Positions 46,334-57,634 of a stretch of 64,000 nucleotides of DNA are shown here, piece after piece; the stretch's first letter is position 1; every line of letters starts with the position of its first letter. Both the position numbers and the translations under genes were made by a program. A model generated the notes under the pieces. The model did no database searches. It was not told the DNA's origin and saw only the letters and a program-made list of their open reading frames with translations. The DNA comes from Capniomyces stellatus (Eukaryota; Kickxellomycota; Harpellomycetes; Harpellales; Legeriomycetaceae). Location of the stretch: contig LUVW01000007.1 of the NCBI GenBank assembly GCA_001661515.1, positions 330,478 through 394,477 of the forward strand. The letters run 5' to 3'.

Positions 46334-46829
46334 ACTTTTTCCATTTTTTTTCTTATTTTTTGTTACTATGTTTAGCTTTATACTACTTGGCTTTTTTTTT
46401 CATTTCGTTTTTATTCACTGATCCAATTATCACAATAAGCTTTAGCATTTGCCATACATTTCAACTATAATCTTGGTGTTTACAAAAAGAAGCATTGATC
46501 GATATTTTTAATTAATACTCGTGTTTTTCCAAAGTAGTATTACTGATTGATTGGTTTTTTCTTGGTGTTTTTTCTTTTCTTTTTTTTTTTTTCTTCAAAA
46601 AAAAATGCAAATTCAAACTTTATTTTTTTTTCCATATTAACTTGTTTTTGATTTCAACAGTCGAATTTTCTTCTTTTTGACTTGAGATTCTAAAATTTTA
46701 AATGTATAACCAATGAGCATTGTATAACTTACTTTCACTCCCTCAAAAAGAATAAAACGGAACAAGTTTACCTTTCCCCCCTCCCTCCTCAAATCACCAA
46801 ACCTAATTTAGGCCCAGAAAGTGACAAAA
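46334..46829. other. Intergenic between MVP1 and the NUFIP1-like gene
   Basis: 496 bp, very T-rich, with a long poly-T run near 46573-46592. It contains the MVP1 3' end and the promoter of the next gene. Confidence 0.5.
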
Positions 46830-48662
46830 ATGTCTAATACGTTACTGAATGCCGAGGACGAACAATCAAACGATTCGACCAAATGTGCTTTTTTCCCACT
46901 AGATTTGCCACAAGAAAAGTCGAAATCTGATTTAAAACGTTCTTTTGAATACGTCTCAGTGTTCCAAGAAGAAAAGTAAACAATATGTATATTTTTTTTA
47001 AAATTATCAAAAAGGATTAAAGGCTGCAAATGTGATTTAAATCCGATTCACCAACGTCAAATCATTCTTCTAATTATATACCAAACAACGCTCTTCCTTA
47101 ATCATTTGTGTAGAAACGTCGAGGTTAAAAAGCCCAAAAAAGTACAGCATAAAGCCGAAATGTAAGCCAAAACACTACAATAATGTTTGCTTTCTGCTGT
47201 TGTTTTAACATGACAGTCTGACGCCACAAGTTCAACTGATGTTTAACATCTTGGCTCCATAGTTTTATTATTATTTTTTTCGACATAAAAATGTGTATTT
47301 TGCTATACCCCATTTATAAACACCAATATATAAAAATTGTCGTAGAATCAACCCGTTATTCCCAATAGTTCTAGAAACTCCAGAGGACATCGCAAGCTGG
47401 ATTTCTCAACGCAAAAAGAATTATCCAACGGCCTCCAGTTCCAATTCCAACTCCAATTCCAAATCTAACTCCAATTCCAAATCGACTTCTAAATCAAAAC
47501 ATACCAACACAGTAAATGCCCACTCTAATATACTTTTTCACTACTTTTATTTTGGTATTGAATTGCAAAATCAATCTCTATTATCTTAATTTCCCTAGTT
47601 ATTTAACCATGTAATCAACTTGTATATTTTAGAAGTTCCAAAAGAAAGTCCCAGAACAACCAAAAGTTCAAGTAAGTCTAGCACACTAGTAAAACATGAC
47701 TCTTACCTTTTAATCCAGCAATTGATCCAATTATTCCTTACCTTGCACACCACTGTTGGCTTGTTTATACACTTTGCACACCAAGTTTCAACATACACTA
47801 CATTTTCCAACTATTCTAAATTTTCCAACTATTCTGCACATACATACTTACATACACAAAAAAAAAAAGAACGATCCATTGAATCTATTAGCTGACTATG
47901 GCTCTGACAGTGACTCTTCTCCAGAATCAGGTTTGTGGTTTAATACTAGTTCTATTTTTTTTTTACTACTGTTCCGAAAGTTGTTGGCCACTATTTTCTA
48001 GACATGAGGCTTTATGCGATTATTAAAATTGGGGTTTGATGATTATAAAAACAACCTTTCAACATCATATCTACTTATTAGAACCAGAGACTATCGGATC
48101 AGTCTCGAACGTCCCTAAGCATACAATAACCGAGCCCAAAAATGATGGGACATCCAAGACGGATGAATTTTCAGATCAAGAGTCTAGCTCTGGCTCAAGC
48201 TCTGGCTCAGAATCCACATCTGACTCTGACTCCGACTCTGATTCAGATGACGAGTTGGCACCAGAGGTGTTGCCAGTAACACTGAAAAATAATATTCCTC
48301 TTGTGCCATCAAAAATAGACCACAATCAGAGTCGGCTAAAGACTCGACCTTGCAAATATTTCAGCCGTGGAAAGTGCAACAAGGGCGATAATTGCATGTT
48401 CTATCACCCACAGGTAAATAGTTTTAACTCAGTCAGTGTTTATATATACACTTATTCGCAACCCCCCTTGCGTACCACTTGCTTGTACTAAACCGTTTAT
48501 GGTTGTCTCGCTTTTTTAGAAATCAGAAAATAAATCTGCACCAAAACAGAATACAAACATAACTCAGCGCGAAAAGGGACTACTAGAACAAGTAAGTTGA
48601 TTTCCGTGTTTTATAACTGTAAACTAGTTCAGTAACAATTTTATCACTCACACTCACACTCA

Positions 48663-48718
<56 letters not shown>

Positions 48719-48895
48719 TTTGTATAATTTTACTAAACCCCATCTCCATTATGCCTACTTTTTCTTTACTTTCATCAACTCTAGCTCTTAATCAGAGACA
48801 TAACAACCGAAAACACCCGGATTCTCCAATGCTTGGACTATTTGAAGAGAAATAACTTTTATAGCATCCCTGTAGATAAACACATAGACATTTAA
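46830..48895 (+). CDS. NUFIP1-like CCCH zinc-finger protein, about eight exons
   Basis: Predicted nuclear factor of box C/D snoRNP assembly, acting with the R2TP chaperone as NUFIP1/Rsa1 do. ATG at 46830 gives MSNTLLNAEDEQSNDSTK. The NUFIP1 signature is INPLFPIVLETPEDIASWIS then QRKKNYPT (47347-47430). It is followed by Asn/Ser/Lys repeats, an exon NDPLNLLADYGSDSDSSPES, and a Ser/Asp-rich stretch. One CCCH finger reads RPCKYFSRGKCNKGDNCMFY then HPQ (C-x7-C-x5-C-x3-H). The last exon is TRILQCLDYLKRNNFYSI before the TAA at 48893-48895. Small exons split as AA|A and AT|A join in frame. It could be labelled a generic CCCH protein, but the ETPEDI.W...RKKNYPT block makes NUFIP1 the better call. Confidence 0.78.
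48645..48718. repeat. CTCACA/CTCTCA microsatellite in an intron
   Basis: Imperfect tandem hexamers (about 12 units), changing from CTCACA to CTCTCA along the array, inside the last intron of the NUFIP1-like gene. The pyrimidine-rich array lies upstream of the acceptor and lengthens the intron. Confidence 0.92.
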
Positions 48896-49170
48896 TTACA
48901 CTTGACGTTAACTTTATTTTCTTTTGTTTCAAAATAAAGTACCAAACCAAAACTAGCGCATTGTAGCGCTATCATTTCTAATGGTAGACACTCGGTTGTA
49001 GTGGACTGGCTTGAGTAAATTTATACTATTTCATTGTTCAATCCCGACACTAACGACAATCACCGTTCAATTGTTAAAAAATAATAAACCCTCAACGAAT
49101 TAATACAAATTTGCTGACATGTAAAACATTATCATAGATACGCTTTTTTGTAAAAAAATGTAAAAGAGAT

Positions 49171-49240
49171 GCGTAGACCGGGAATCGAACCCGGGTCTGC
49201 CGCGTGGCAGGCGGCAATTATACCACTAAACCATCTACGC
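49171..49240 (-). tRNA. tRNA-Gly (GCC)
   Basis: The minus strand folds as a 70-nt tRNA. The acceptor stem is GCGTAGA pairing with TCTACGC. The D arm contains GGTTTAGTGGTATAA, the B-box is GGTTCGATTCC, and the anticodon loop is CTGCCAC with anticodon GCC, which reads GGC/GGU glycine codons. It has no intron and no encoded CCA, as usual for a eukaryotic nuclear tRNA. Confidence 0.97.
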
Positions 49241-49733
49241 TGGTGAAAATTCAGACTTTGCAAAGTACATATTTTGGATTAATGTTTTTTTTGTTACTTT
49301 ATTATGGGTATGCCTAACTCTAGATCATAAAATGCTGCTATCAGAGTTCAGGTAGCTTGGTTTGTATCCTGTCTAGCCGGGTGAGAAGCTTTGTATGTGT
49401 TTGGTGCTAAACTCTTGATATCTTCCTGCTTTTAATGTAGTTTCGATCCAGTTTTGCTGAAAATTAGCTCACACATTTGCAATCAATCAATTCAGTTGGG
49501 CCTTTCAATTTTTTTCTTTAAAAAAAATACACTGAAATTTTTAATTGCTTAAACCAATCCGATTAGGGCAATTTTTTTTATCAGCCAACTTTCATTAAAA
49601 AAAAACAATTGTTCAAATTAAATCAGTAACTGATAAATTCTGTCTAACAAAAGGGTTAGAAACAGACGATTTAGAAGATATCGCTTGTTAGTTTTATTTT
49701 ACCACCAAAAATCGATTAATCAAACAGCTTAAA
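49241..49733. other. Intergenic between tRNA-Gly and mitochondrial uL24
   Basis: 493 bp of AT-rich DNA. It holds the upstream flank of the minus-strand tRNA and the promoter of uL24m. Nothing else was seen. Confidence 0.5.
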
Positions 49734-50939
49734 ATGGTTTTAATCAGCAAAACTTTTATAAAAAGAGCGAATCCGCTTGTATCCAAGCTGGTAAAGCCAT
49801 TGAAGGAAGAGAATTTGATCAAGAGCTGGAAAATAGTCAGAGGAGATGAGGTAATTGTCTTTTAATCCAAGTTGGATCGAGTGCGTTTTGTTTTTTAAAG
49901 GCTAAATATAAATTCGATGCTACCTTCTTCATTAACCAAATGCGGCGCGATCAGCTTCAATCATGGAATGTTGGCAGTAGCTTTTACCTGCATTAACCAT
50001 GTTTTTTGTTCTTCCACTTGTTTTAATTAGGTAGTTGTAATTACAGGAAAGGACAAAGGCAAAAAAGGCCGTGTAGTCAAAGTCGAGCGTGAGCGAAATA
50101 GTGTGGTTGTGTCTAATGTCAATTTGGTAAGATCATGTAAAATTTAGTTTGCAGCACTGATCGTCTCACTTTTTTATAGTTTGAAGCTGTGCTGGCTAAT
50201 TTTTCTTTTATTAATGTCTGTAATACACATTCAGTTTTGTGTACTTTTCTCAATTAATGCGCTTTTCTTTGTTTCAAAGAGCTGTTATTTTCAATATTGG
50301 ACTTACAAATTCGATTTTTTCATAAATGGGAATAGGCTAAAAAAAGAACACCAAAGAATGAATCTGCGCCTTCAGGAATAATCTTGAAAGAAATGCCCAT
50401 TCATGTAACCAATGTTGCTTTAGTGGATCCTTCGGACGGGTAAATACTTGACAATGCTGAAGCGAACGGTTATTCTTTAATTGTGTCTGAAAAATCCGGA
50501 TCTCGTGCTAATTCTAATTTAAACCTGCGTCTATTTATGGTCATTTGCATAGTTTACCAGCCAAAATAAAGCTCAGGACCTTCCATGATCCTGAAACAGG
50601 CACCACCGAACGTCGTCGATATGCTGTAGGCTCAGGAACCTATATTCCTAAGCCAAAGTATCTAGAGTATCAAACCTCGTGGGCCGGTAAGTTTCGCTGT
50701 CATACCCAACGTTGTATAGAATTTATAGCCTAGCCTTTGTTTTCAATTTTTTGAGCTCGAATTTTTTTTTCTTGCTAGTTACTAAAATCGTTAATTTTCC
50801 AAATTTTACTGCAGATGGTGCCAAGGATACAGAGCCAGAGGAGGTTTCTAAAATCACATTTGTGCCTGCAGCAGGACAGCGCCCTATGCCTTCTGAAGTT
50901 CTTAGAGAGATAGCAAATAGACGCAGAAACATATTCTAA
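49734..50939 (+). CDS. Mitochondrial large-subunit ribosomal protein uL24m, five exons
   Basis: Component of the mitochondrial ribosome (MRPL24 in animals, Mrpl40 in yeast). The first exon, [20 protein letters not shown], is basic and hydrophobic, consistent with mitochondrial import. It is followed by [10 protein letters not shown], an intron, and the KOW motif [20 protein letters not shown]. Next are [20 protein letters not shown] then [12 protein letters not shown]. The exon [20 protein letters not shown] holds the family block VSYRVREDG-like KLRT and [14 protein letters not shown]. The last exon is [20 protein letters not shown], ending RRRNIF. GIILKE.PIHVSNV is the uL24 pattern just after KOW. 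Length is about 200 residues, normal for mitochondrial forms. Confidence 0.88.
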
Positions 50940-51252
50940 TCACAGACCTTTGCCAGAAAAAGTTGGACCATTGCTTCAGGGCATTTGCTAGTTTAAAGTC
51001 TAGCTTACTAATTTTCAAAAAAATTCCTTTACTTATCATTGATATTATCTTATTTCATGTTTATTTACATTTCGTTTCAACTAGATTTTATATATAAATA
51101 AATCAAAACCACCGAGTCCACTAAAAACCAGAACCGCAGAATCAGCTAATATAATGGCAAGACTCGGTGTATTTCGTTATAGCGACACCAAAGTCTAGAG
51201 TTGTGGGTGTAGAGTAGGGGGAATATTCCGACTCCTATGTTTGAGCGTGAGG
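50940..51252. other. Convergent spacer between uL24m and ALG14
   Basis: 313 bp between two converging genes. No feature was recognised beyond AATAAA-like sequence near 51097. Confidence 0.45.
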
Positions 51253-52486
51253 CTAAACTATGTATCTGTATTCTTCAGCATATGGATACTGCCTTTTCAA
51301 GTAGGGCCACTGGACGATAAACCTATCTGCAAGGTGGTAAACAATTTTCCCTGTTAAAGATAGCGAGTGTACTCGCGCCAATGACTCTACATACACAATC
51401 TCAATGTGGTGTATTCCTAAGGCCTAAAGTCGGAAGTTTAATCCATAAACAAGCATTAATAACAGCCAAAATCCTGGACCAAAGTGGTGGACCAAGCCGT
51501 GTCCTACCCGTGGGTTATTGAAGAATTTAGGTCGGTTATACATAATAATGTTTTTTAAACACTTACTGTTATTAAATATGCCGTGAAAACAACTGGGACA
51601 CATATGGCAGGGCCATTGCATAGAACCTAATTTATTTTTTTATAGGGGTTTCAGTTGAACCAAAAGTGTTAAAACAATAATCTAAAGGCGCCAAACCCTG
51701 TAGAGTGACGATCGTTAGTGGGCTGTATATATAGTTGTTTGTATAGTAGAGGTTTTGTTGTTACTGTATCTGGCCATTCACTAATAATAGCTTTGAAGCT
51801 GAAAATAAAGGACCACATGGTGGTTACAACAGAGGTTATATAGGACTGGCCAACTTTCCTCGGCCTGGGCAGTGCAATGAACTGGATCTAAATACGTTTA
51901 CAGTATCCACTTTGGTTTAATCAATACGGTTTGGAATTTGTTCATTTTGTAAGAATCGTAATATTAATGGCATTGTTACTGGTGTTTTTTTATCTTCAAG
52001 CTGTGCTAGATTCTTCAAACTCAGTTTGTCGTCCTCTCCGACCAAGTAAGTTCTTTTTTTGAAATGGTTAAAATTAACGCCTTTTAAAAGCTGAATCATC
52101 TCGGTTGTATGTCCCCCTAGTCGAATGAATTGTTAATCGCTATATTTTAAAGTGCTGTTTGTTCGTTCGCTCAGTTATTGCGTTTTAAGCACAAAAAACT
52201 GCAAAGTAAAAAATAATAATCAAACTTGCAATATTATGCTGCACACCATTATTGATTATCTCTCCGATAATGAAGGCGACTTTAAAGAAAATTCAAGTTT
52301 TAAAAATTTACGTGACGTGCTCTTACCCGAACCAAGGACCACTATAATGCATTTATTCAAGCTTTTAAAGTGCTTCTTTCTGTTTTGTGCTCTAATGTGC
52401 GGGAAAAAGTGAAAGTGCAGGTAGATCAGTATAGATGAAATGGACAAAACCACTAGGGCCACTAGCGTTGAAATGGCCATTATCAT
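51253..52486 (-). CDS. ALG14: ALG14, membrane anchor subunit of UDP-GlcNAc transferase, five exons
   Basis: ER membrane protein that recruits catalytic Alg13 and contributes to UDP-GlcNAc transfer in the second step of dolichol-linked oligosaccharide synthesis. Exons, in transcript order, are 52486-52327, 52116-51980, 51881-51765, 51626-51567 and 51423-51253. They total 645 nt, 214 residues, the usual family size. The start is MIMAISTLVALVVLSISSIL, a membrane anchor. Exons 1-2 join across the family signature VVLGSGGHTTEMIQLL. Exon 3 gives LPRPRKVGQSYITSVVTTMW. Exon 4 gives VLCNGPAICVPVVFTAYLIT. Exon 5 gives IVYVESLARVHSLSLTGKIV, ADRFIVQWP and the end RQYPYAEEYRYIV. All phases match. An in-frame TTG lies upstream, but the ATG at 52486 is the natural start. 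Confidence 0.93.
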
Positions 52487-54259
52487 ACTCGTTTTGTTTT
52501 TAATAATATCGTGCAAGTTGTCAAGTGCTTGGGCTTTGCTAATACAAGAGAGAGGAAAGAGCGGTGCTATAGAGCTGCCACTCGGTGTTGTGTTTGGGGG
52601 TTATTAAAAACGCAAATAACGAGTTTGAATTGGTTGGCTCTTGGGACATTGATCACATGAAAAAAAAGCAGTGAAAAATGTTACAGAGTTTCGGAAATCA
52701 AGACAACTTTTCTTTCCAATTTGATCGCTGAACCAGTAGTTTATTTGCTAGTTTCTTGCGCTTATTTGCTTTTCTCTTTCCTGAAGAATTAGGCTGAAAA
52801 AATCTTGTTAGTCTTTATAAAATCGAAGGGTTTTAAACAAGTCATCAGAGCCAAAATACAACAAATTTGTCTCCCAACAGCGCAACTGTACTATGGCGAG
52901 CCAGAATAATGATAAACCCTGATGTAGACCAAAAAGCAACAAGAGATAGCATTACACTCATCAAGTATGGTCACCAACGTTCTGGAATAATATTATGTGC
53001 AAATATAAGTGATGTGAACCTGATTCGTTGTGTTTATTGATTTGATAAAATGCATGCACAAAGGCTTGATTGTTCACGTTGTGCTATTGAAATTAAAGCA
53101 GAAAGTAAACAACAAAATAAGCATGTTGATTGATTAATAGCACCAAGCCAGCCTTGCTGTTGCTGGGAGCACAGCCATACACCACCAAGCGTCCGAATCA
53201 ATAACTCAGATGCACCAGTTATCTAGCGAGATACGATTGCTAAGTTGCTAAGGTATGCTATTGTGAAGCATGGTTTCTAAACTATCAGGAGTTGGCCATA
53301 TACGCAGTTTTGCGCAAAATGTTTCTAGCGAGTGGTCCTAATGCCAGCAAATCTTTCTTTACACTTATTTTTTGAAAAGTTAATCAAGTTTGCAAATGTG
53401 TTTTTGACAAAAAGTTTGACTTTGGTTAACAAAAAGACTTTTTACGTAATACAGGTTTTACAACAAACCAAAAGACAAAAGAAAATAAGAGAAAAAAACG
53501 TTATTTCAAGTCTTATTATCAAAGATAAAAGATAAAAAGCAAATGAAAAGATTTAAGATTATGCCCAGTGGACGAGACAGAGTTGTAATAGCTCACTTGA
53601 TGTGAATAGAAATGGTCGCAAAGTGCTAATATCAATCAATCCCAAATTATTTTGTTTTTGTAAACAACCTATTCTCTTCCTTTTTTTTTTTTTTTTTGCC
53701 AAATTTTCTAATTTTTTTCAATTAAAAGCAAAGTTTTAGCAACCCAACCAACAAATTAAACACTTGTAAAAATTGTAGTTGTAGATTTAAATTTGTATTT
53801 ATTTCTTTGCCCTTTATTTTTTTTCTTTTACCAGTTTCCAGTTCCAGTTTCCAGTTCCAATTTATTCTTATTTTTTAGTGTTTAGTTGATATCAAGTCGT
53901 GCTTTTGAGGAAATAGCGTTTATTTTTTTGTTATCCTTAAACGCATAGAAGAAGAATTAAAAAGAATTGACGTTAGTTTTGAAGCAAAATACCAAACCAA
54001 AGCATATTAGGTCCAGTCTCCTATAACACCAGTCTACCTTTGATATTTTATTTCTCGATTTTGTTCTAATCAGACAAACTTATCGTTTCTTTTCCCTAAA
54101 TTTTTTTTTTTCCAGTTTCTAATTTCCAGTTTACTTTACTAGTTCCTGATACTGTGCTAGCGAGTGATTTCAAGAAGGAAAAAATATACACACAAATATA
54201 TATAAATATTGGGAGAAAAGAAGTAAAGCAAAGATAGAAAGAATAACAGTAGTAAGAAA
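52487..54259. promoter_or_regulatory. Divergent intergenic region between ALG14 and DNM1
   Basis: 1.8 kb without a recognisable gene. It holds both promoters. A CCAGTTTCCAGTTCCA repeat lies at 53830-53860 and recurs as a single TTTCCAG... motif near 54112-54130. A poly-T run is at 53681-53697. Confidence 0.5.
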
Positions 54260-57095
54260 ATGGACGATCTAATTCCAACAGTAAACAAGCTTCAGGATGT
54301 ATTCAATACACTTGGGCAGGATCAGATCGACTTGCCTCAGATAGTAGTTGTAGGGTGAGTGGTATAGCCAGAGTGGAGCTATGTAGTGTGTTGTGTGTGT
54401 ATGATTATCAATGTGCTGTTATGATAAAAAGTATTGAGATCTAGGATATATTAGCACCTGGAATCAAGCCAACGTAAAAATACAATAGCTAAAGTCAAAG
54501 TTTATTGTGTGAAATGTGGAAATTAATAAAAAAATGGAAAAAAATATATGAAACAATAGGTCTCAGTCCTCGGGAAAGTCTTCAGTTTTGGAAAATCTAG
54601 TAGGGATGGATTTTTTGCCAAGAGGAACAGGGATAGTGACGCGAAGGCCGCTGGTTCTACAGCTAATAAACATCCCAGAGAAGGTAACGGAGGTGAATGG
54701 GATAGATTCGCCAAAGTCGATTGACAGAGAGATAATAGAGGACGACTATGCGCAATTTTTGCACGTGCCAGGGCGAAAGTATTTCAATATGGACGATGTT
54801 AGGCAGGAGATAGAGAATGAGACAGAAAGGGTTGCAGGGACGAATAAAGCAATAGTCAGGACGCCAATACATTTGAAGATATACTCAACCAAGGTGCTTA
54901 ATATAACGATGGTTGATTTGCCAGGGATAACAAAGATTCCGGTAGGGGATCAGCCGTCAGACATTGATGTGCAGACGAAAAATTTAGTTTTGGAGTATAT
55001 TTCAAAGCCAAACAGCATAATTCTAGCAGTGAGTCCAGCGAACGTGGACATAGCAAACTCGGAGAGTCTGAAGCTGGCGAGGGAGATGGATCCAGAAAAC
55101 AAGCGGACGCTGGGAGTGATAACAAAGATAGATCTGATGGACCGGGGCACAAGTGCGTTAGAGATACTGACGGGGCGAGTGTACCCACTGAGGCTTGGGT
55201 TTATTGGATTGGTGTGCAGGAGCCAAGAGGACAATTTTTCGGGCAAGACGATTCAGGAGTCGCTGAGGGCGGAAAGCAAGCTATTCAGCACGCATCCGAT
55301 ATACAGGACGATCCAGCAGCACTGCGGGACTAGAAACCTGGCAAATGTGATGAATATGCTGCTGGTGAACCACATCAAAGATAGGCTGCCTGACATCAAA
55401 GGGAAGATTAACGTGATGATTAGCAAGACAGAGCAGGAACTGAGCTCGTATGGCACGCCGGGGGATAAGCCGGTAGGAGGGAGTCTTGCGAGCCTGTTGA
55501 AGCTGATAACGCAGTTCAGCACGAACTTTAGCAGCTCAGTTGATGGGACGTGGACAGAAATGTCTACTACGGAGCTGTCAGGAGGAGCGCGGCTGTACTA
55601 CATTTTCCATCATATATTTTCAGTTGGCCTTGAAAGCATTGACCCAGCAGCGAACCTGACGAATGACGACATAAGGACGGCGATAAGAAACTCAAGTGGG
55701 CCTCGAGCATCGCTGTTTGTTCCAGAGCTGGCGTTTCAGCTATTGATTAAGCCGTTGATAAAGTCGCTTGAGCACCCATCGCAGAGGTGTGTTCAGCTGG
55801 CCTACGAGGAGCTGCTGCAGATTGGGCAGAGCTGCGATTCGAACGAGCTGAAGCGTTATCCCAAGCTCCACCACCGAGTAATGGCGGTTGTTTCCGACTT
55901 GCTGCGTGAACGGGTCCAGCCCACATCATCGTATGTAGAGAGTTTGATTGCTATTGAGAGGGCGTATATCAACACAAACCACCCAGACTTTATTGGAGGA
56001 TCGGGGGCCTTAGCAGAGCTGCAGCGCAAGGCTGAGATAAAAAGACGGCAAGCAACACGAACAATGCTGCAAAACCGAAACAACGGAGGCATGATGGCTA
56101 GAGCCGACAACGAATGGGATGGAGACTCAAACGAAGGTGATGATGCTGATTACGCCGAAAGCGAAAGCGAGGTTGATGAGGAAGGTTTCAAGCAGAACAA
56201 CGCCAATGGCCGCAACCAATACGATAGGTACTCGAACAGCACAGTGGGGTATGGCCACAATAATAACAACAACAACAGTTCTTACAATCAAACAGCCCAG
56301 GACCAAATTCAAAAGGCGAGACTGGGCCAGGGCAACCAGAAGGCGAATCCAGATTCAGACAGATTTTTAAAGTCGTTCTTTGGGTCTTCAGGCAGCAAGG
56401 GTATGGAAATGGAACTGGGTGTTGGGCACGAGAACGGCTATCCAGGCAGGCTGGGTGGTGGAGGGAGTGCAATTGGGTACCCACACAGAAACTTTGTTGG
56501 CGGACGAGGTGATTTGCACTCAGGGCTTATCCGGCCATCTGAGCTTCCGGTGGCGAACCAAGTGGCAGCAAATAGAAGAATGTCGACGCAATACAACCAT
56601 GCAGGTATGGATGCAGATAATTTAGGTGCTTCGTTTAGGTCAAACGGCGACAATGGATTGTCCAATTATAACTATGGGGGCGCTGGCAGCAACAATGCCA
56701 ATAGCGGCGGACTTGGGAAAAATGCAGGGTATGGAAACCTGGATATGGCATCAAACGAAGAAATGATCAACTCGCTGGACATCAAATTAAACGAAAACTT
56801 GTCGCTTGAAGATCGTGACGAGATGGAGATAACACTTATTAGGCTGTTGATTTCGAGCTACTTTAAGATTGTCAAAAAGTCTGTCATGGACTTGGTTCCA
56901 AAGGCTATCATGCATCTCCTCGTAAACGAAGCTTGCGAAACCTTGCAGAACAGATTGGTTCAGGAGCTTTATTCCAAAGATATGGCTGATGATCTTATGC
57001 AGGAGAATCCGCTGCTGCTGGCTGAACGCGAAAAGTGTTTTTCTTTGCTTACTATTTACAAAAAGGCATTTGATATTATCTCCAAAATCATATAG
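54260..57095 (+). CDS. DNM1: Dynamin-related GTPase DNM1, two exons, 876 residues
   Basis: Mechanochemical GTPase that assembles around mitochondria (and peroxisomes) to divide them. Exons 54260-54354 and 54560-57095 join within the P-loop (GG|G), giving [20 protein letters not shown] and then G1 [17 protein letters not shown]3 is [19 protein letters not shown] and G4 is [12 protein letters not shown]. The middle domain includes [16 protein letters not shown] and [16 protein letters not shown] long low-complexity insert (about residues 540-760) rich in Asn, Gly and Asp replaces the usual insert B. The GTPase effector domain follows: [38 protein letters not shown]. There is no PH domain, as in Dnm1/Drp1. 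At 876 residues it is longer than yeast Dnm1 because of the insert. Confidence 0.96.
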
Positions 57096-57634
57096 TCCCA
57101 CCCCTCCCCCCCATTATATAATAACCATACCATGTCACACCCTATTTCATACCGTATCTCTTCGATTTCTTTTCCTTCTTTCATGGGGGTTTTAGCTTAC
57201 TTGACTTTGTTTCATAGCAACTCTTGGTTCTTATCGCCTTAGTTTCTTGCTTGTTGATTTCATATTTATAAATATCTTTTCATCTTGTTTTAACAATTAT
57301 ACAACTATTTACTAACTACTTTTTATCCTTCAATCCAAAATATCAATAAAAAAACTATAAACAACAGTCCATTAGCTCATCCCCCCCCACTCCCCCTTTA
57401 TTTTTATTTTTTTATTTGATATATATATAAGTAAAAGTAAACGTAAAGTAGAAATGAGAAAGAGAAAAAACCCCCTAGTCGTGAGGGAAATAACAATACT
57501 ACCATAGCTTTTTTTTTAGTATTCAATAGTGATTATAAAAAACTATCAAAGGTTATATATATATCCAGTCGAACAAGTATAAACATAAATAAAAACACAT
57601 ATTGGTATATAATGTATATTTATGTGTATATAAG
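57096..57634. other. Convergent spacer between DNM1 and RanGAP
   Basis: 539 bp of AT-rich 3' flanks with C runs at 57100-57110 and 57381-57390. No gene was seen. Confidence 0.5.

Noticed and set aside
48645..48718. Possible CRISPR-like or regulatory repeat array
   Set aside because: Simple hexamer microsatellite without spacers, inside a spliceosomal intron.
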